DNA from: an uncultured Lachnospiraceae bacterium
GTDB lineage: Bacteria; Bacillota; Clostridia; Lachnospirales; Lachnospiraceae
Assembly: GCA_910585825.1 (NCBI GenBank)
Contig: CAJUEY010000004.1
Coordinates: forward strand, 1 to 64,000
DNA: 64,000 nucleotides
Direction of reading: 5' to 3'
In this document: positions 6,847-16,100 of the stretch, in pieces
Layout of the letters: each line of letters opens with the position of its first letter
Position numbering within the stretch: the stretch's first letter is position 1
The notes under the pieces: model-generated
What the model saw: the letters and a program-made list of their open reading frames with translations, nothing else
Databases searched by the model: none
What the model was told of the DNA's origin: nothing
Position numbers and translations under genes: made by a program

Positions 6847-7542
6847 ATGAAACGGGTTTTATTGAAATTAAGCGGAGAAGCATTGGCCGGTGAAAAGAAA
6901 ATGGGCTTTGACGAGCCTACCGTATTGAAAGTGGCATTGCAGGTAAAAGAACTTGTAGAGAAAGAGATACAGGTAGGTATTGTAATCGGCGGCGGTAATT
7001 TCTGGCGGGGACGTACCAGTGAGACCATTGACCGCGCCAAAGCAGATCAGATCGGCATGCTTGCAACGGTGATGAATTGTATCTATGTGTCTGAAATTTT
7101 CCGTTCTGCAGGCATGGGAACAGAGGTTTTGACTCCTTTTCTGTGCGGCTCTATGACCAGACTGTTTTCAAAAGACCTTGCAAATGAATGTTTTTCACAG
7201 AATAAAGTTGTATTTTTTGCGGGAGGAACGGGACATCCGTATTTTTCCACAGATACAGCTACGACGCTTCGCGCAGTTGAGATTGAGGCAGATGGTATTT
7301 TGCTGGCAAAAGCAATTGACGGTGTCTATGACAGCGATCCGAAGATCAATCCAAGTGCAAAGCGATATGACCGTATTTCCATTGAAGAAGTGATTGCAGG
7401 AAAACTTGCAGTAGTAGATATGACGGCATCTATTATGTGTATGGAGAATAAGATGCCGATGTATGTATTTGCATTGAATGAAGAGAATAGTATTATAAAA
7501 GCAATTTCCGGAGACTTTAACGGAACAATTGTTACGGTATGA
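6847..7542 (+). CDS. pyrH: UMP kinase
   Basis: 231 residues of the bacterial hexameric amino-acid-kinase type: KLSGEALAGEKK near the N-terminus, IGGGNFWRG, and the phosphate loop FFAGGTGHPYFSTDTA. It phosphorylates UMP to UDP with ATP in pyrimidine nucleotide synthesis. It is the first gene of the conserved pyrH-frr-uppS-cdsA-dxr-rseP cluster of Firmicutes. rpsB and tsf, which often precede it, are not upstream here; the bactofilin is. Confidence 0.97.
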   Translation: MKRVLLKLSGEALAGEKKMGFDEPTVLKVALQVKELVEKEIQVGIVIGGGNFWRGRTSETIDRAKADQIGMLATVMNCIYVSEIFRSAGMGTEVLTPFLCGSMTRLFSKDLANECFSQNKVVFFAGGTGHPYFSTDTATTLRAVEIEADGILLAKAIDGVYDSDPKINPSAKRYDRISIEEVIAGKLAVVDMTASIMCMENKMPMYVFALNEENSIIKAISGDFNGTIVTV

Positions 7543-7559
7543 TTGAGGGGGATATTGTT

Positions 7560-8111
7560 ATGGACGCAAGACTGGAACCATTTGAAACGAAAATGCAGAA
7601 ATCTTTAAAGAATCTGGAAGAAGAATATGGTGCGATTCGTGCCGGACGCGCCAATCCTCATGTTCTGGATAAACTGAAAGTAGATTATTATGGAACAATG
7701 ACGCCGATTCAGTCGGTGGCAAACGTCAGTGTACCGGAACCGAGAATGATTCAGATTCAGCCCTGGGAAAAATCCATGGTGAAAGAAATAGAAAAAGCAA
7801 TTTTAACTTCCGACCTTGGAATCAATCCCACAAATGACGGTACAGTAATCCGTCTGGTTTTTCCGGAATTGACGGAGGAACGCAGAAAAGAACTTGCAAA
7901 AGACATCAAGAAAAAAGGTGAGAATACAAAAGTTGCAGTCCGCAACATTCGCCGTGATGCCAACGATTCCTTTAAGAAACTGGCTAAAGAAGACATATCT
8001 AAGGATGAAATCAAAGAATTGGAAGATCAGGCACAGAAGATAACTGACAAATATATTTCTCAAATTGACAAAGCAGTAGAGACAAAGACACAGGAGATTC
8101 TTACTGTATAA
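7560..8111 (+). CDS. frr: Ribosome recycling factor
   Basis: 183 residues, the normal length, with RAGRANPHVLDKLKVDYYG and the C-terminal helix region of RRF. With EF-G it splits post-termination ribosomes. ATG 7560 is chosen over an in-frame ATG at 7539 that overlaps the pyrH stop: GAGGGGG lies 8-9 bases before 7560, and MDARLEPFETKM is the usual N-terminus. A strong terminator follows the gene. Confidence 0.97.
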   Translation: MDARLEPFETKMQKSLKNLEEEYGAIRAGRANPHVLDKLKVDYYGTMTPIQSVANVSVPEPRMIQIQPWEKSMVKEIEKAILTSDLGINPTNDGTVIRLVFPELTEERRKELAKDIKKKGENTKVAVRNIRRDANDSFKKLAKEDISKDEIKELEDQAQKITDKYISQIDKAVETKTQEILTV

Positions 8112-8137
8112 AAGGCACTAATATATCGAAATAAGCG

Positions 8138-8170
8138 TGGGGACACTGCAATGATGCGTGTCCCCATTTT
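8138..8170 (+). terminator. Strong hairpin terminator/attenuator between frr and uppS
   Basis: TGGGGACAC (8138-8146) pairs perfectly with GTGTCCCCA (8158-8166), followed by TTTT. It separates pyrH-frr from uppS-cdsA. The genes below may have their own promoter in 8171-8230 or depend on partial read-through. Confidence 0.75.
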
Positions 8171-8244
8171 CACCATAGTATTTGTATATGGACAGCAGCA
8201 TATTCGGTGCAGTGTCATAGGAATGGGAAGGAGAAAGAAGCGTT

Positions 8245-8964
8245 ATGATACCAAATCATGTTGCAATTATATTAGACGGCAACGGCAGGTGGGCAAAGGA
8301 AAAAGGAATGCCCAGAAATTACGGTCATACCATGGGAGCAAAGAATGTGGAAGTAATTTCTAAGGCTGCTTACGATCTTGGAATCCGGTATTTGACTTTA
8401 TATGCATTTTCTACAGAGAATTGGAACCGCCCCCAGAGTGAAGTAAAGGCACTGATGACGCTGTTGGATTCCTATTTGAAGAATTGTTTAAAAACCGCAA
8501 GGAAGAATCATATTTGTGTCCGCGTGATTGGAGATATTTCCCGTCTGGATGAAAAGTTTCAAAGAAATATCAGGGAACTGGAGAAGGCATCCAAAGATTA
8601 CGACGGATTGCGTCTTCAGATTGCAATCAATTATGGGAGCAGAGATGAGATGATCCGGGCAATGCAGAAGGTATTGAAGGATCATGATGCAGGCAGACTT
8701 GGGATGGAAGAGTTAGATGAGACAAAATTTGCCTCTTATTTGGATACAGTGGGGATTCCCGATCCGGATCTATTGATCCGCACCAGCGGGGAACAGCGGT
8801 TATCCAATTATCTGCTCTGGCAGTTGGCCTATTCCGAATTTTATTTTACAGATGTTCCATGGCCGGATTTTAGTGAAGAGGAATTAAAACGGGCAGTGGA
8901 TGCATATAGTGCCAGAGACAGACGATACGGAGGAATTAGAGGAGAAGAGAATACAGATGTTTAA
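8245..8964 (+). CDS. uppS: Isoprenyl transferase (undecaprenyl diphosphate synthase)
   Basis: 239 residues. The N-terminus NHVAIILDGNGRWA holds the catalytic Asp, and the C-terminal signature LLIRTSGEQRLSNYLLWQLA with the end VPWPDF is present. It condenses FPP with IPP in cis to make the C55 lipid carrier for wall and teichoic acid synthesis. The IPP is made by the MEP pathway, of which dxr and ispG lie downstream. The stop overlaps the cdsA start by 8 bases. A relic of a second member of this family is at 41468-41616. Confidence 0.97.
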   Translation: MIPNHVAIILDGNGRWAKEKGMPRNYGHTMGAKNVEVISKAAYDLGIRYLTLYAFSTENWNRPQSEVKALMTLLDSYLKNCLKTARKNHICVRVIGDISRLDEKFQRNIRELEKASKDYDGLRLQIAINYGSRDEMIRAMQKVLKDHDAGRLGMEELDETKFASYLDTVGIPDPDLLIRTSGEQRLSNYLLWQLAYSEFYFTDVPWPDFSEEELKRAVDAYSARDRRYGGIRGEENTDV

Positions 8965-9760
8965 GACAAGATTATTGAGCGGGATAGTTCTGGTAGTCAT
9001 TGCATTGATTTTGGTGATTACAGGAGGAAATGTATTACTGGGCGGACTTTTTGTCATTTCCCTGATTGGTATGTTTGAATTATACCGCATTTTCCGGATT
9101 GAAAAAGCCTCGGCAGGCATTGTGGGATATCTGGCGGTTCTGGTATTATATGGAAATCTACTGTGGGGATTTTTCAAAGATCCCATGGCATTTGTGATGG
9201 CGCTGCTGATCCTCTTGATGTTTGTCTATGTTTTTACGTATCCTAAATATAAAACAGAACAGGTCATGGCAGCTTTTTTTGGAGTATTTTATGTGGCAGC
9301 GATGCTTTCCTGTATTTATCAGACAAGAATGTTAGAAAACGGTGCTTATATTGTGTGGCTGATTTTTCTCTGTTCCTGGGGATGCGATACCTGCGCTTAC
9401 TGTGTCGGCGTATTAATCGGCAAGCATAAAATGTCTCCGAAGCTAAGTCCTAAGAAATCCATAGAAGGAGCAGTGGGAGGTGTTGTGGGCAGTATGCTTT
9501 TGACATTGCTCTATACCTGGATTTTTCGGACACAGATGCAGATTGAGACAAGAGAAATGTTTCTTTTGGCGCTGATTGGCGGTGTAGGAGCGCTGATTTC
9601 CATGGTGGGAGATCTGGCGGCCTCTGCGGTGAAACGCAATTATGAGATTAAAGATTACGGAAAACTGATTCCCGGACATGGCGGAATTTTAGATCGTTTT
9701 GACAGTGTGATATTCACAGCGCCGGTCGTTTATTATCTGGCAGAGTTTTTCCTGTCATAG
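8957..9760 (+). CDS. cdsA: Phosphatidate cytidylyltransferase (CDP-diglyceride synthase)
   Basis: 267 residues, polytopic membrane protein with about seven or eight segments. The signature near the C-terminus reads AVKRNYEIKDYGKLIPGHGG, ending LDRFDS. It makes CDP-diacylglycerol from phosphatidate and CTP for phospholipid synthesis. The start is taken at ATG 8957 (MFKTRLLSGIV) with GAGGAGAAG just upstream, rather than the in-frame ATG at 8900 inside uppS. Translational coupling with uppS is likely. Confidence 0.95.
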   Translation: MFKTRLLSGIVLVVIALILVITGGNVLLGGLFVISLIGMFELYRIFRIEKASAGIVGYLAVLVLYGNLLWGFFKDPMAFVMALLILLMFVYVFTYPKYKTEQVMAAFFGVFYVAAMLSCIYQTRMLENGAYIVWLIFLCSWGCDTCAYCVGVLIGKHKMSPKLSPKKSIEGAVGGVVGSMLLTLLYTWIFRTQMQIETREMFLLALIGGVGALISMVGDLAASAVKRNYEIKDYGKLIPGHGGILDRFDSVIFTAPVVYYLAEFFLS

Positions 9761-9828
9761 AAATACCTTCCGGATAACTTTTTATATGTGGAAAAGATGG
9801 ATATTTATTATAAAATAGAGAGGCAGTC

Positions 9829-10971
9829 ATGAAGAAGATAGCAATTTTAGGTTCTACAGGTTCCATTGGAACACAGACACTTGACATTGTAAAAGAACAA
9901 AAGGATATACAGGTTACGGCGCTGGCAGCGGGAAATAATATCGATTTACTGGAAAAGCAGATTCGGGAATTTAAACCAAAGCTGGCTGCTGTATGGAAAG
10001 AAGAAAAGGCAAAAGATCTAAAAGTACGGATGGCGGATTTCGATGTAAAAATCGTATCGGGTATGGAGGGGCTTTTAGATGTCGCTACAGAGCCGGAAGG
10101 GGAAATTTTAGTCACTGCGATTGTGGGGATGCTGGGAATCCGTCCGACCATTGCCGCGATCACGGCGGGGAAGAAAATTGCCCTTGCCAACAAAGAGACG
10201 CTGGTGACGGCGGGGCATATTATCATGCCTCTGGCAAAAGAGCATCAGGTTCCCATACTTCCGGTGGACAGTGAACATAGTGCAATTTTTCAGTCCCTTC
10301 AGGGAGAAGAGAGAAACGCCATTCATAAGATAATTTTAACAGCCTCCGGCGGACCGTTTCTTGGCAGAACCACAGAGGAATTGCAAAACATCTCCGTAGA
10401 AGATGCCTTAAAACATCCCAATTGGTCTATGGGAAGAAAGATTACCATTGACTCTTCTACACTGGTGAATAAAGGATTGGAAGTTATGGAGGCAAAATGG
10501 CTGTTTGACGTGGATTTGGAACAAATTCAGGTGACGATTCATCCTCAAAGCGTGATTCACTCTGCAGTTGAATTTGAAGACGGGGCAGTGATTGCCCAGT
10601 TGGGAACGCCGGATATGCGTCTGCCGATTCAGTATGCCCTGTATTATCCCAAACGCCGCAGTTTCAGCGGCAGACATCTGGATTTGTTTGCCTGCGGCAG
10701 TCTGACTTTTGAAAAACCGGACATGAAAACATTCCGCGGCCTTGCACTGGCTTTTGGGGCAATGGAAAGAGGCGGCAATATGCCTGCCGTATTCAATGCA
10801 GCAAATGAAAAAGCAGTAGCTATGTTTTTGGCGGAGAAAATTCCCTATCTTGCCATACCGGATATTATTGAATCCTCTATGGAGGAGATTTCTTTTGTGG
10901 CAGATCCTAAAATAGAAGAGGTTTTGGAAACGGAAACGGCAGTATATCAGTATATAGAAAGCAGGTGGTAA
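9829..10971 (+). CDS. dxr: 1-deoxy-D-xylulose 5-phosphate reductoisomerase
   Basis: 380 residues. NADPH-binding motif GSTGSIGTQTLDIV at the N-terminus, ALANKETLV, and the metal and substrate motifs PVDSEHSAIFQ and GRKITIDSSTLVNKGLEVMEA (split here: GRKITIDSSTLVNK, then GLEVMEA). It catalyses the committed step of the MEP isoprenoid pathway. Short AT-rich spacing (68 bp) after cdsA contains TATAAAAT, which could be a -10 box. The stop is one base from the rseP start. Confidence 0.97.
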   Translation: MKKIAILGSTGSIGTQTLDIVKEQKDIQVTALAAGNNIDLLEKQIREFKPKLAAVWKEEKAKDLKVRMADFDVKIVSGMEGLLDVATEPEGEILVTAIVGMLGIRPTIAAITAGKKIALANKETLVTAGHIIMPLAKEHQVPILPVDSEHSAIFQSLQGEERNAIHKIILTASGGPFLGRTTEELQNISVEDALKHPNWSMGRKITIDSSTLVNKGLEVMEAKWLFDVDLEQIQVTIHPQSVIHSAVEFEDGAVIAQLGTPDMRLPIQYALYYPKRRSFSGRHLDLFACGSLTFEKPDMKTFRGLALAFGAMERGGNMPAVFNAANEKAVAMFLAEKIPYLAIPDIIESSMEEISFVADPKIEEVLETETAVYQYIESRW

Positions 10972-10972
10972 T

Positions 10973-12007
10973 TTGAGTCTCATAATCGCAATTATTATGT
11001 TCAGTTTTATTATTTTGTTTCATGAATTGGGGCATTTTCTGTTGGCCAAAAAAAACGGCATTCGGGTAAATGAATTTTGCCTGGGAATGGGGCCGACTTT
11101 ATTTGGCGTAACAAAAGGGGAGACAAAATATTCCATTAAGCTGCTGCCCTTTGGCGGCGCGTGTATGATGGAAGGAGAAGATGGAGAAAGCAATGATGAC
11201 AGAGCTTTTGGAAACAAATCCGTCTGGGCGCGTATCAGCGTTGTTGCTGCGGGGCCTGTATTTAATTTTATTCTGGCGTTTATTCTGGCTGTTATCCTGA
11301 TTAGCTGTATCGGCATTGACCGTCCGGTTGTTTCAGAAGTTATGGAAGGATATTCGGCAGAAGAGGCGGGACTGAAAGAAAATGACGTCATTGTAAAGAT
11401 CAACCATAAATCCGTTCATTTTTACAGAGAAGTCAGTATGTATACCTTTTTTCATCCGGGAGAGACGTTAGAGGTTACTTATTTAAGAGACGGTGAAAAA
11501 CAAAAGACGGTGATTGAACCCTCTTATGATGAAGAAAGCGGCCGTTATTTGCTGGGAATACGGACAAAGTACGAACGGGAAAAATGCAATATACTGACCA
11601 ATTTAAAATACAGTGTATATGAAGTGAATTATTGGATCTGGACAACGATGCAGAGTCTTCGGATGCTGATCACAGGAAAGGTCAGCGTCAATGAATTGTC
11701 CGGTCCCGTGGGAATTGTAAAGACCATAGGAGATACCTATGAAGAGAGCAAAAGCGACGGGGTTTTTTATATCTTTTTGAATATGCTGAATTTTTCTATT
11801 TTGTTAAGCGCCAATCTCGGTGTGATGAATTTGATCCCCCTTCCGGCTTTAGACGGAGGCAGGCTGATCTTTCTGCTGATGGAGGCGGTTCGTGGAAAAC
11901 GGGTAGATCCGGAAAAAGAGGGCATGGTTCATTTTGTCGGTATCATGATTTTAATGGGGCTTATGGTGCTTGTCATGATCAACGATATCCGCAAGCTGTT
12001 TATTTAA
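10973..12007 (+). CDS. rseP: RIP metalloprotease (site-2 protease, RseP/RasP)
   Basis: 344 residues. The zinc motif HELGH is at residues 17-21 in the first membrane helix, followed by a PDZ domain (~110-200) and a C-terminal membrane motif NLIPLPALDGG. Members cut membrane-bound anti-sigma factors and signal-peptide remnants inside the membrane. The start is TTG at 10973 with GCAGGTGG upstream; the family begins immediately before the first helix, so this start fits. It is in the usual place after dxr. Confidence 0.95.
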   Translation: MSLIIAIIMFSFIILFHELGHFLLAKKNGIRVNEFCLGMGPTLFGVTKGETKYSIKLLPFGGACMMEGEDGESNDDRAFGNKSVWARISVVAAGPVFNFILAFILAVILISCIGIDRPVVSEVMEGYSAEEAGLKENDVIVKINHKSVHFYREVSMYTFFHPGETLEVTYLRDGEKQKTVIEPSYDEESGRYLLGIRTKYEREKCNILTNLKYSVYEVNYWIWTTMQSLRMLITGKVSVNELSGPVGIVKTIGDTYEESKSDGVFYIFLNMLNFSILLSANLGVMNLIPLPALDGGRLIFLLMEAVRGKRVDPEKEGMVHFVGIMILMGLMVLVMINDIRKLFI

Positions 12008-12058
12008 GGCAGTAATGCGGTCTGTCAGTACCCAAACGTGCACAGAATGGAGGAAATC

Positions 12059-13114
12059 ATGAAAAGAACACAAACCAAAACGGTAAGAATCGGGAATCGT
12101 CAGATTGGCGGAGGAAATCCGATTCTGATCCAGTCTATGACAAATACAAAAACCGAGGATGTAAATGCAACCACAGCACAGATCAGGAAACTGACAGCGG
12201 CCGGATGCGATCTGATTCGTTGTGCAGTTCCTACTATGGAAGCGGCTCTGGCTCTTAGGGAAATAAAAAAACAGATAACAATTCCTCTGATTGCAGATAT
12301 TCATTTTGATTACCGTCTGGCAATTGCAGCAATGGAAAACGGCGCGGATAAGATCCGGATCAATCCAGGAAATATTGGCGGCAGAGACTGCTTAAAATCC
12401 GTTGTGGATGTGGCAAAAGACAAAAATATTCCAATTCGCATAGGTGTCAACAGCGGTTCGCTGGAAAAAGAACTGGTAGAAAAATACCACGGTGTAACGG
12501 CAGAAGGAATTGTGGAAAGCGCTTTGGATAAAGCAGGCATGATCGAGGAAATGGGCTATGACAATCTTGTGATCAGCATCAAATCCTCAGATGTACTGAT
12601 GTGTGTAAAAGCACATGAATTGATTGCAGAAAAGACGATTTATCCGCTGCATGTGGGAATTACAGAGGCCGGAACGATTATCAGCGGCAATATCAAATCT
12701 TCCATTGGATTAGGATTGATTTTACATCAGGGAATCGGAGATACGATCCGTGTTTCTCTGACCGGAGATCCTCTGGAAGAGATAAAATCTGCAAAACTGA
12801 TTCTGCGAACCCTTGGTCTGCGAAAGGGAGGCATTGAGGTTGTGTCCTGTCCCACCTGCGGCAGAACCCGGATTAATCTGATTGAACTTGCCAATCAGGT
12901 GGAGAATATGGTGGCGGATATTCCACTGGATATCAAAGTCGCCGTTATGGGCTGTGTGGTAAACGGACCGGGAGAGGCAAAAGAGGCAGATATCGGAATT
13001 GCAGGAGGCGTCGGAGAAGGACTGATTATCAAACGCGGAGAAATTTACAAAAAGGTTCCGGAGGAGAATCTGATATCGGAATTACGGCAGGAATTATTGC
13101 ATTGGGGTGAGTAA
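12059..13114 (+). CDS. ispG: 4-hydroxy-3-methylbut-2-enyl diphosphate synthase (flavodoxin/ferredoxin)
   Basis: 351 residues. Begins MKRTQTKTVRIGNRQIGG with GGAGG 6-8 bases upstream, so ATG 12059 is preferred over in-frame ATGs at 12038 and 12047. The 4Fe-4S cysteines are in CPTCGRTRINL and VMGCVVNGPGEAKEAD. It performs the penultimate step of the MEP pathway. Together with dxr and uppS it puts isoprenoid supply and the C55 carrier in one gene cluster. proS, which often sits here in Bacillus, is absent. Confidence 0.96.
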   Translation: MKRTQTKTVRIGNRQIGGGNPILIQSMTNTKTEDVNATTAQIRKLTAAGCDLIRCAVPTMEAALALREIKKQITIPLIADIHFDYRLAIAAMENGADKIRINPGNIGGRDCLKSVVDVAKDKNIPIRIGVNSGSLEKELVEKYHGVTAEGIVESALDKAGMIEEMGYDNLVISIKSSDVLMCVKAHELIAEKTIYPLHVGITEAGTIISGNIKSSIGLGLILHQGIGDTIRVSLTGDPLEEIKSAKLILRTLGLRKGGIEVVSCPTCGRTRINLIELANQVENMVADIPLDIKVAVMGCVVNGPGEAKEADIGIAGGVGEGLIIKRGEIYKKVPEENLISELRQELLHWGE

Positions 13115-13115
13115 T

Positions 13116-16100
13116 ATGGCAAAGACTTTTTTTGAAGTATTTCCAACCTTAACGGTAAATGAAGAAATGAAAAAACTTCTGTCTGAAATGGAGATTACAA
13201 AAGTAAGTGCGAATCGCAGTAAGACATCGATTCGCATTTATCTTTTTGGGACTCATTTGATACAAAAAGCGCAGGTGTTTTTTTTGGAAAAAGAGATAGC
13301 AAGACAGTTGTTTTACGGTCATCGGATGGAGATTAAGATTATAGAGAAGTATCGTCTTTCCGGCCAGTACACGGCAAAACGCCTTATGGATGTTTATAAA
13401 GACAGTATCGCAGAGGAGCTTAAAAATTACAGTATACTGCTCTATAACATCTATCGGAAAGCAGAAATTTCATTTTCAGAAGAAAGCAGGATGTCTCTGG
13501 TATTGGAAAGTACTTTGGTGGCAAAAGAGCATGCAAAAGAGCTGATTGAGATTTTGGAAAAAATTATTTGTGAGAGGTGTGGTCTGGATTGTCGAATTGA
13601 GTTGTCTTTTGGAGAAAAGAGTGAAAACGGAAAAATCCAGAAAGCAGATTTTGTCATTGAGCAGGAAGTTCAAAACGTGATTCGGCTGTCCAAAATGGCA
13701 AAAGACGGGACAGAGCCTTCCATGGAGCCAAATACGCCCCAAAAAGAAAGTGCGAAATTAACAGAAGAGCCAAAAAGGAAAATGAAAAAAAGCGTGGAGA
13801 AGAAGTCGTTTTCTTCCGGAAATCCAGATGTTATTTATGGAAGGGATTTTGAAGACGAGTGTATTGACATTGAAAAGATTACAGGTGAAATCGGCGAAGT
13901 CGTGATTCGGGGACAGGTACTGAATGTGGAATCCAGGGAAATCCGCAATGAAAAAACGATTATTATTTTTTCCATTACGGATTTTACGGATACGATTGTT
14001 TTAAAAATTTTTACCAAAAATGAATCTCGTGACGAGCTGCTTTCTCATATTAAAAAAGACGCTTTCTTAAAAATCAGAGGCGTTACCACCATTGACAAAT
14101 TTGACAGCGAACTGACCATTGGATCGATTTACGGCATTAAAAAGATTTCGGATTTTCGGACTGCGAGAATGGATTACAGCCCCGCAAAGCGGGTGGAACT
14201 GCATTGTCATACGAAAATGAGTGATATGGACGGCGTGTCAGATGTGAAGGATATTATCAAACGCGCCATAAAATGGGGGCATAAGGCGATTGCAATTACC
14301 GATCATGGAAATGTGCAGTCTTTTCCGGATGCAAATCATGCGGTGCCAAAAGACAGTGATTTTAAGGTAATCTACGGCGTAGAGGCATATCTGGTGGATG
14401 ATCTGAAATCCTTCGTGGAAAATGCTAAGGGACAGAGCCTTTCTGATACATATGTTGTTTTTGATATTGAGACAACCGGTTTTAATCCCAAGAGCAACAA
14501 GATCATAGAAATCGGAGCCGTAAAAGTAGAAAATCATGTGATCACAGATCGTTTTTCTGCTTTTGTCAATCCCAGAGTGCCGATTCCGTTTGAAATCGAA
14601 AAGCTGACCAGTATCAACGATGCCATGGTTATGGAGGAAAAGGGAATAGAAGAAGTGCTGCCGGAGTTCATGGAATTCTGTCAGGATGCCGTTATGGTGG
14701 CTCATAATGCAGATTTTGATATGAGCTTTATCAAATACAATTTAAAACTGCTGGGGATAGAAAAAGAGTTTACCATTATAGATACTGTGGGGCTGGCCAG
14801 AAATCTTCTGCCGGCATTGAATCGTTTTAAATTAGACACAGTAGCGAAAGCCCTTGGAATTTCTCTGGAACATCACCACCGGGCAGTGGATGACGCGGAA
14901 TGTACGGCAGAGATTTTTTTGAAATTTCATAAAATGCTTATGGACAGAGGGATTGACCATTTGGACAAGCTGGGAGAATTAAGTGTTTCCACGCCGGAAA
15001 CGATTGGAAAAATGCCTACATATCATGCTATTATTCTGGCGACAAATGATACAGGCCGGGTAAATCTTTACCGCTTGATTTCTATGTCTCATTTGACTTA
15101 TTTTAATAAACGTCCCAGAATTCCAAAGACAGAATATTTAAAGTGTAAGGAAGGTCTTATCATCGGTTCGGCCTGTGAAGCCGGAGAATTGTATCAGGCG
15201 CTTTTAAACGGAAGACCGGAAGAAGAAATTGTCCGGCTGGTAAAATTTTACGATTATCTGGAAATTCAGCCTTTGGGAAATAATCAGTTTATGCTTTTAG
15301 AAGAAAAATATCCGGTAGAGAAAATCGAAGATCTGCAGGAATTAAACCGCCGGATCGTAAAGCTGGGAGAACAGTTTCAAAAACCTGTGGCGGCTACCTG
15401 CGACGTACATTTTCTGAATCCGGAGGATGAAGTCTACCGTCGGATCATCATGGCCGGAAAAGGGTTTAAAGATGCAGACAACCAGGCTCCTTTGTATTTT
15501 CGGACTACGGAGGAAATGTTAAAGGAATTTGAGTATTTAGGAGCTGAAAAAGCAGAAGAAGTGGTGATTACGAATCCCAATAAGATTGCGGATCTGTGTG
15601 AAAAGATTTCCCCGGTCCGTCCGGATAAATGTCCGCCGGTCATTGAAAATTCTGATCAGCTTCTCCGGGATATCTGCAATAAAAAAGCCCATGAAATGTA
15701 TGGAGACAAGCTGCCTCCTATCGTAGAGGAACGGCTGGAGCGGGAGCTGAATTCCATTATATCCAACGGATATGCCGTTATGTATATCATTGCCCAGAAA
15801 CTGGTGTGGAAATCCAATGAAGACGGCTATCTGGTGGGGTCAAGGGGTTCCGTAGGATCTTCTTTTGTAGCGACGATGTCCGGAATTACGGAAGTCAACC
15901 CTCTGCAGGCCCATTATCTTTGTCCCAATTGCCACTACAGTGATTTTGATTCCCCTGAAGTAAAAGCATTTTCCGGGCGAGGGGGATGCGATATGCCGGA
16001 TAAAATGTGTCCTGTCTGCGGAAAGCCTCTGGCAAAAGAAGGATTTGACATACCTTTTGAAACGTTTCTGGGATTCAAGGGAAATAAGGAGCCGGATATT

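Noticed and set aside
8900..8964. cdsA start at 8900 giving a 286-aa protein with a long overlap on uppS
   Set aside because: The family starts at the MFKTRLLSG segment, and a ribosome binding site lies before ATG 8957.
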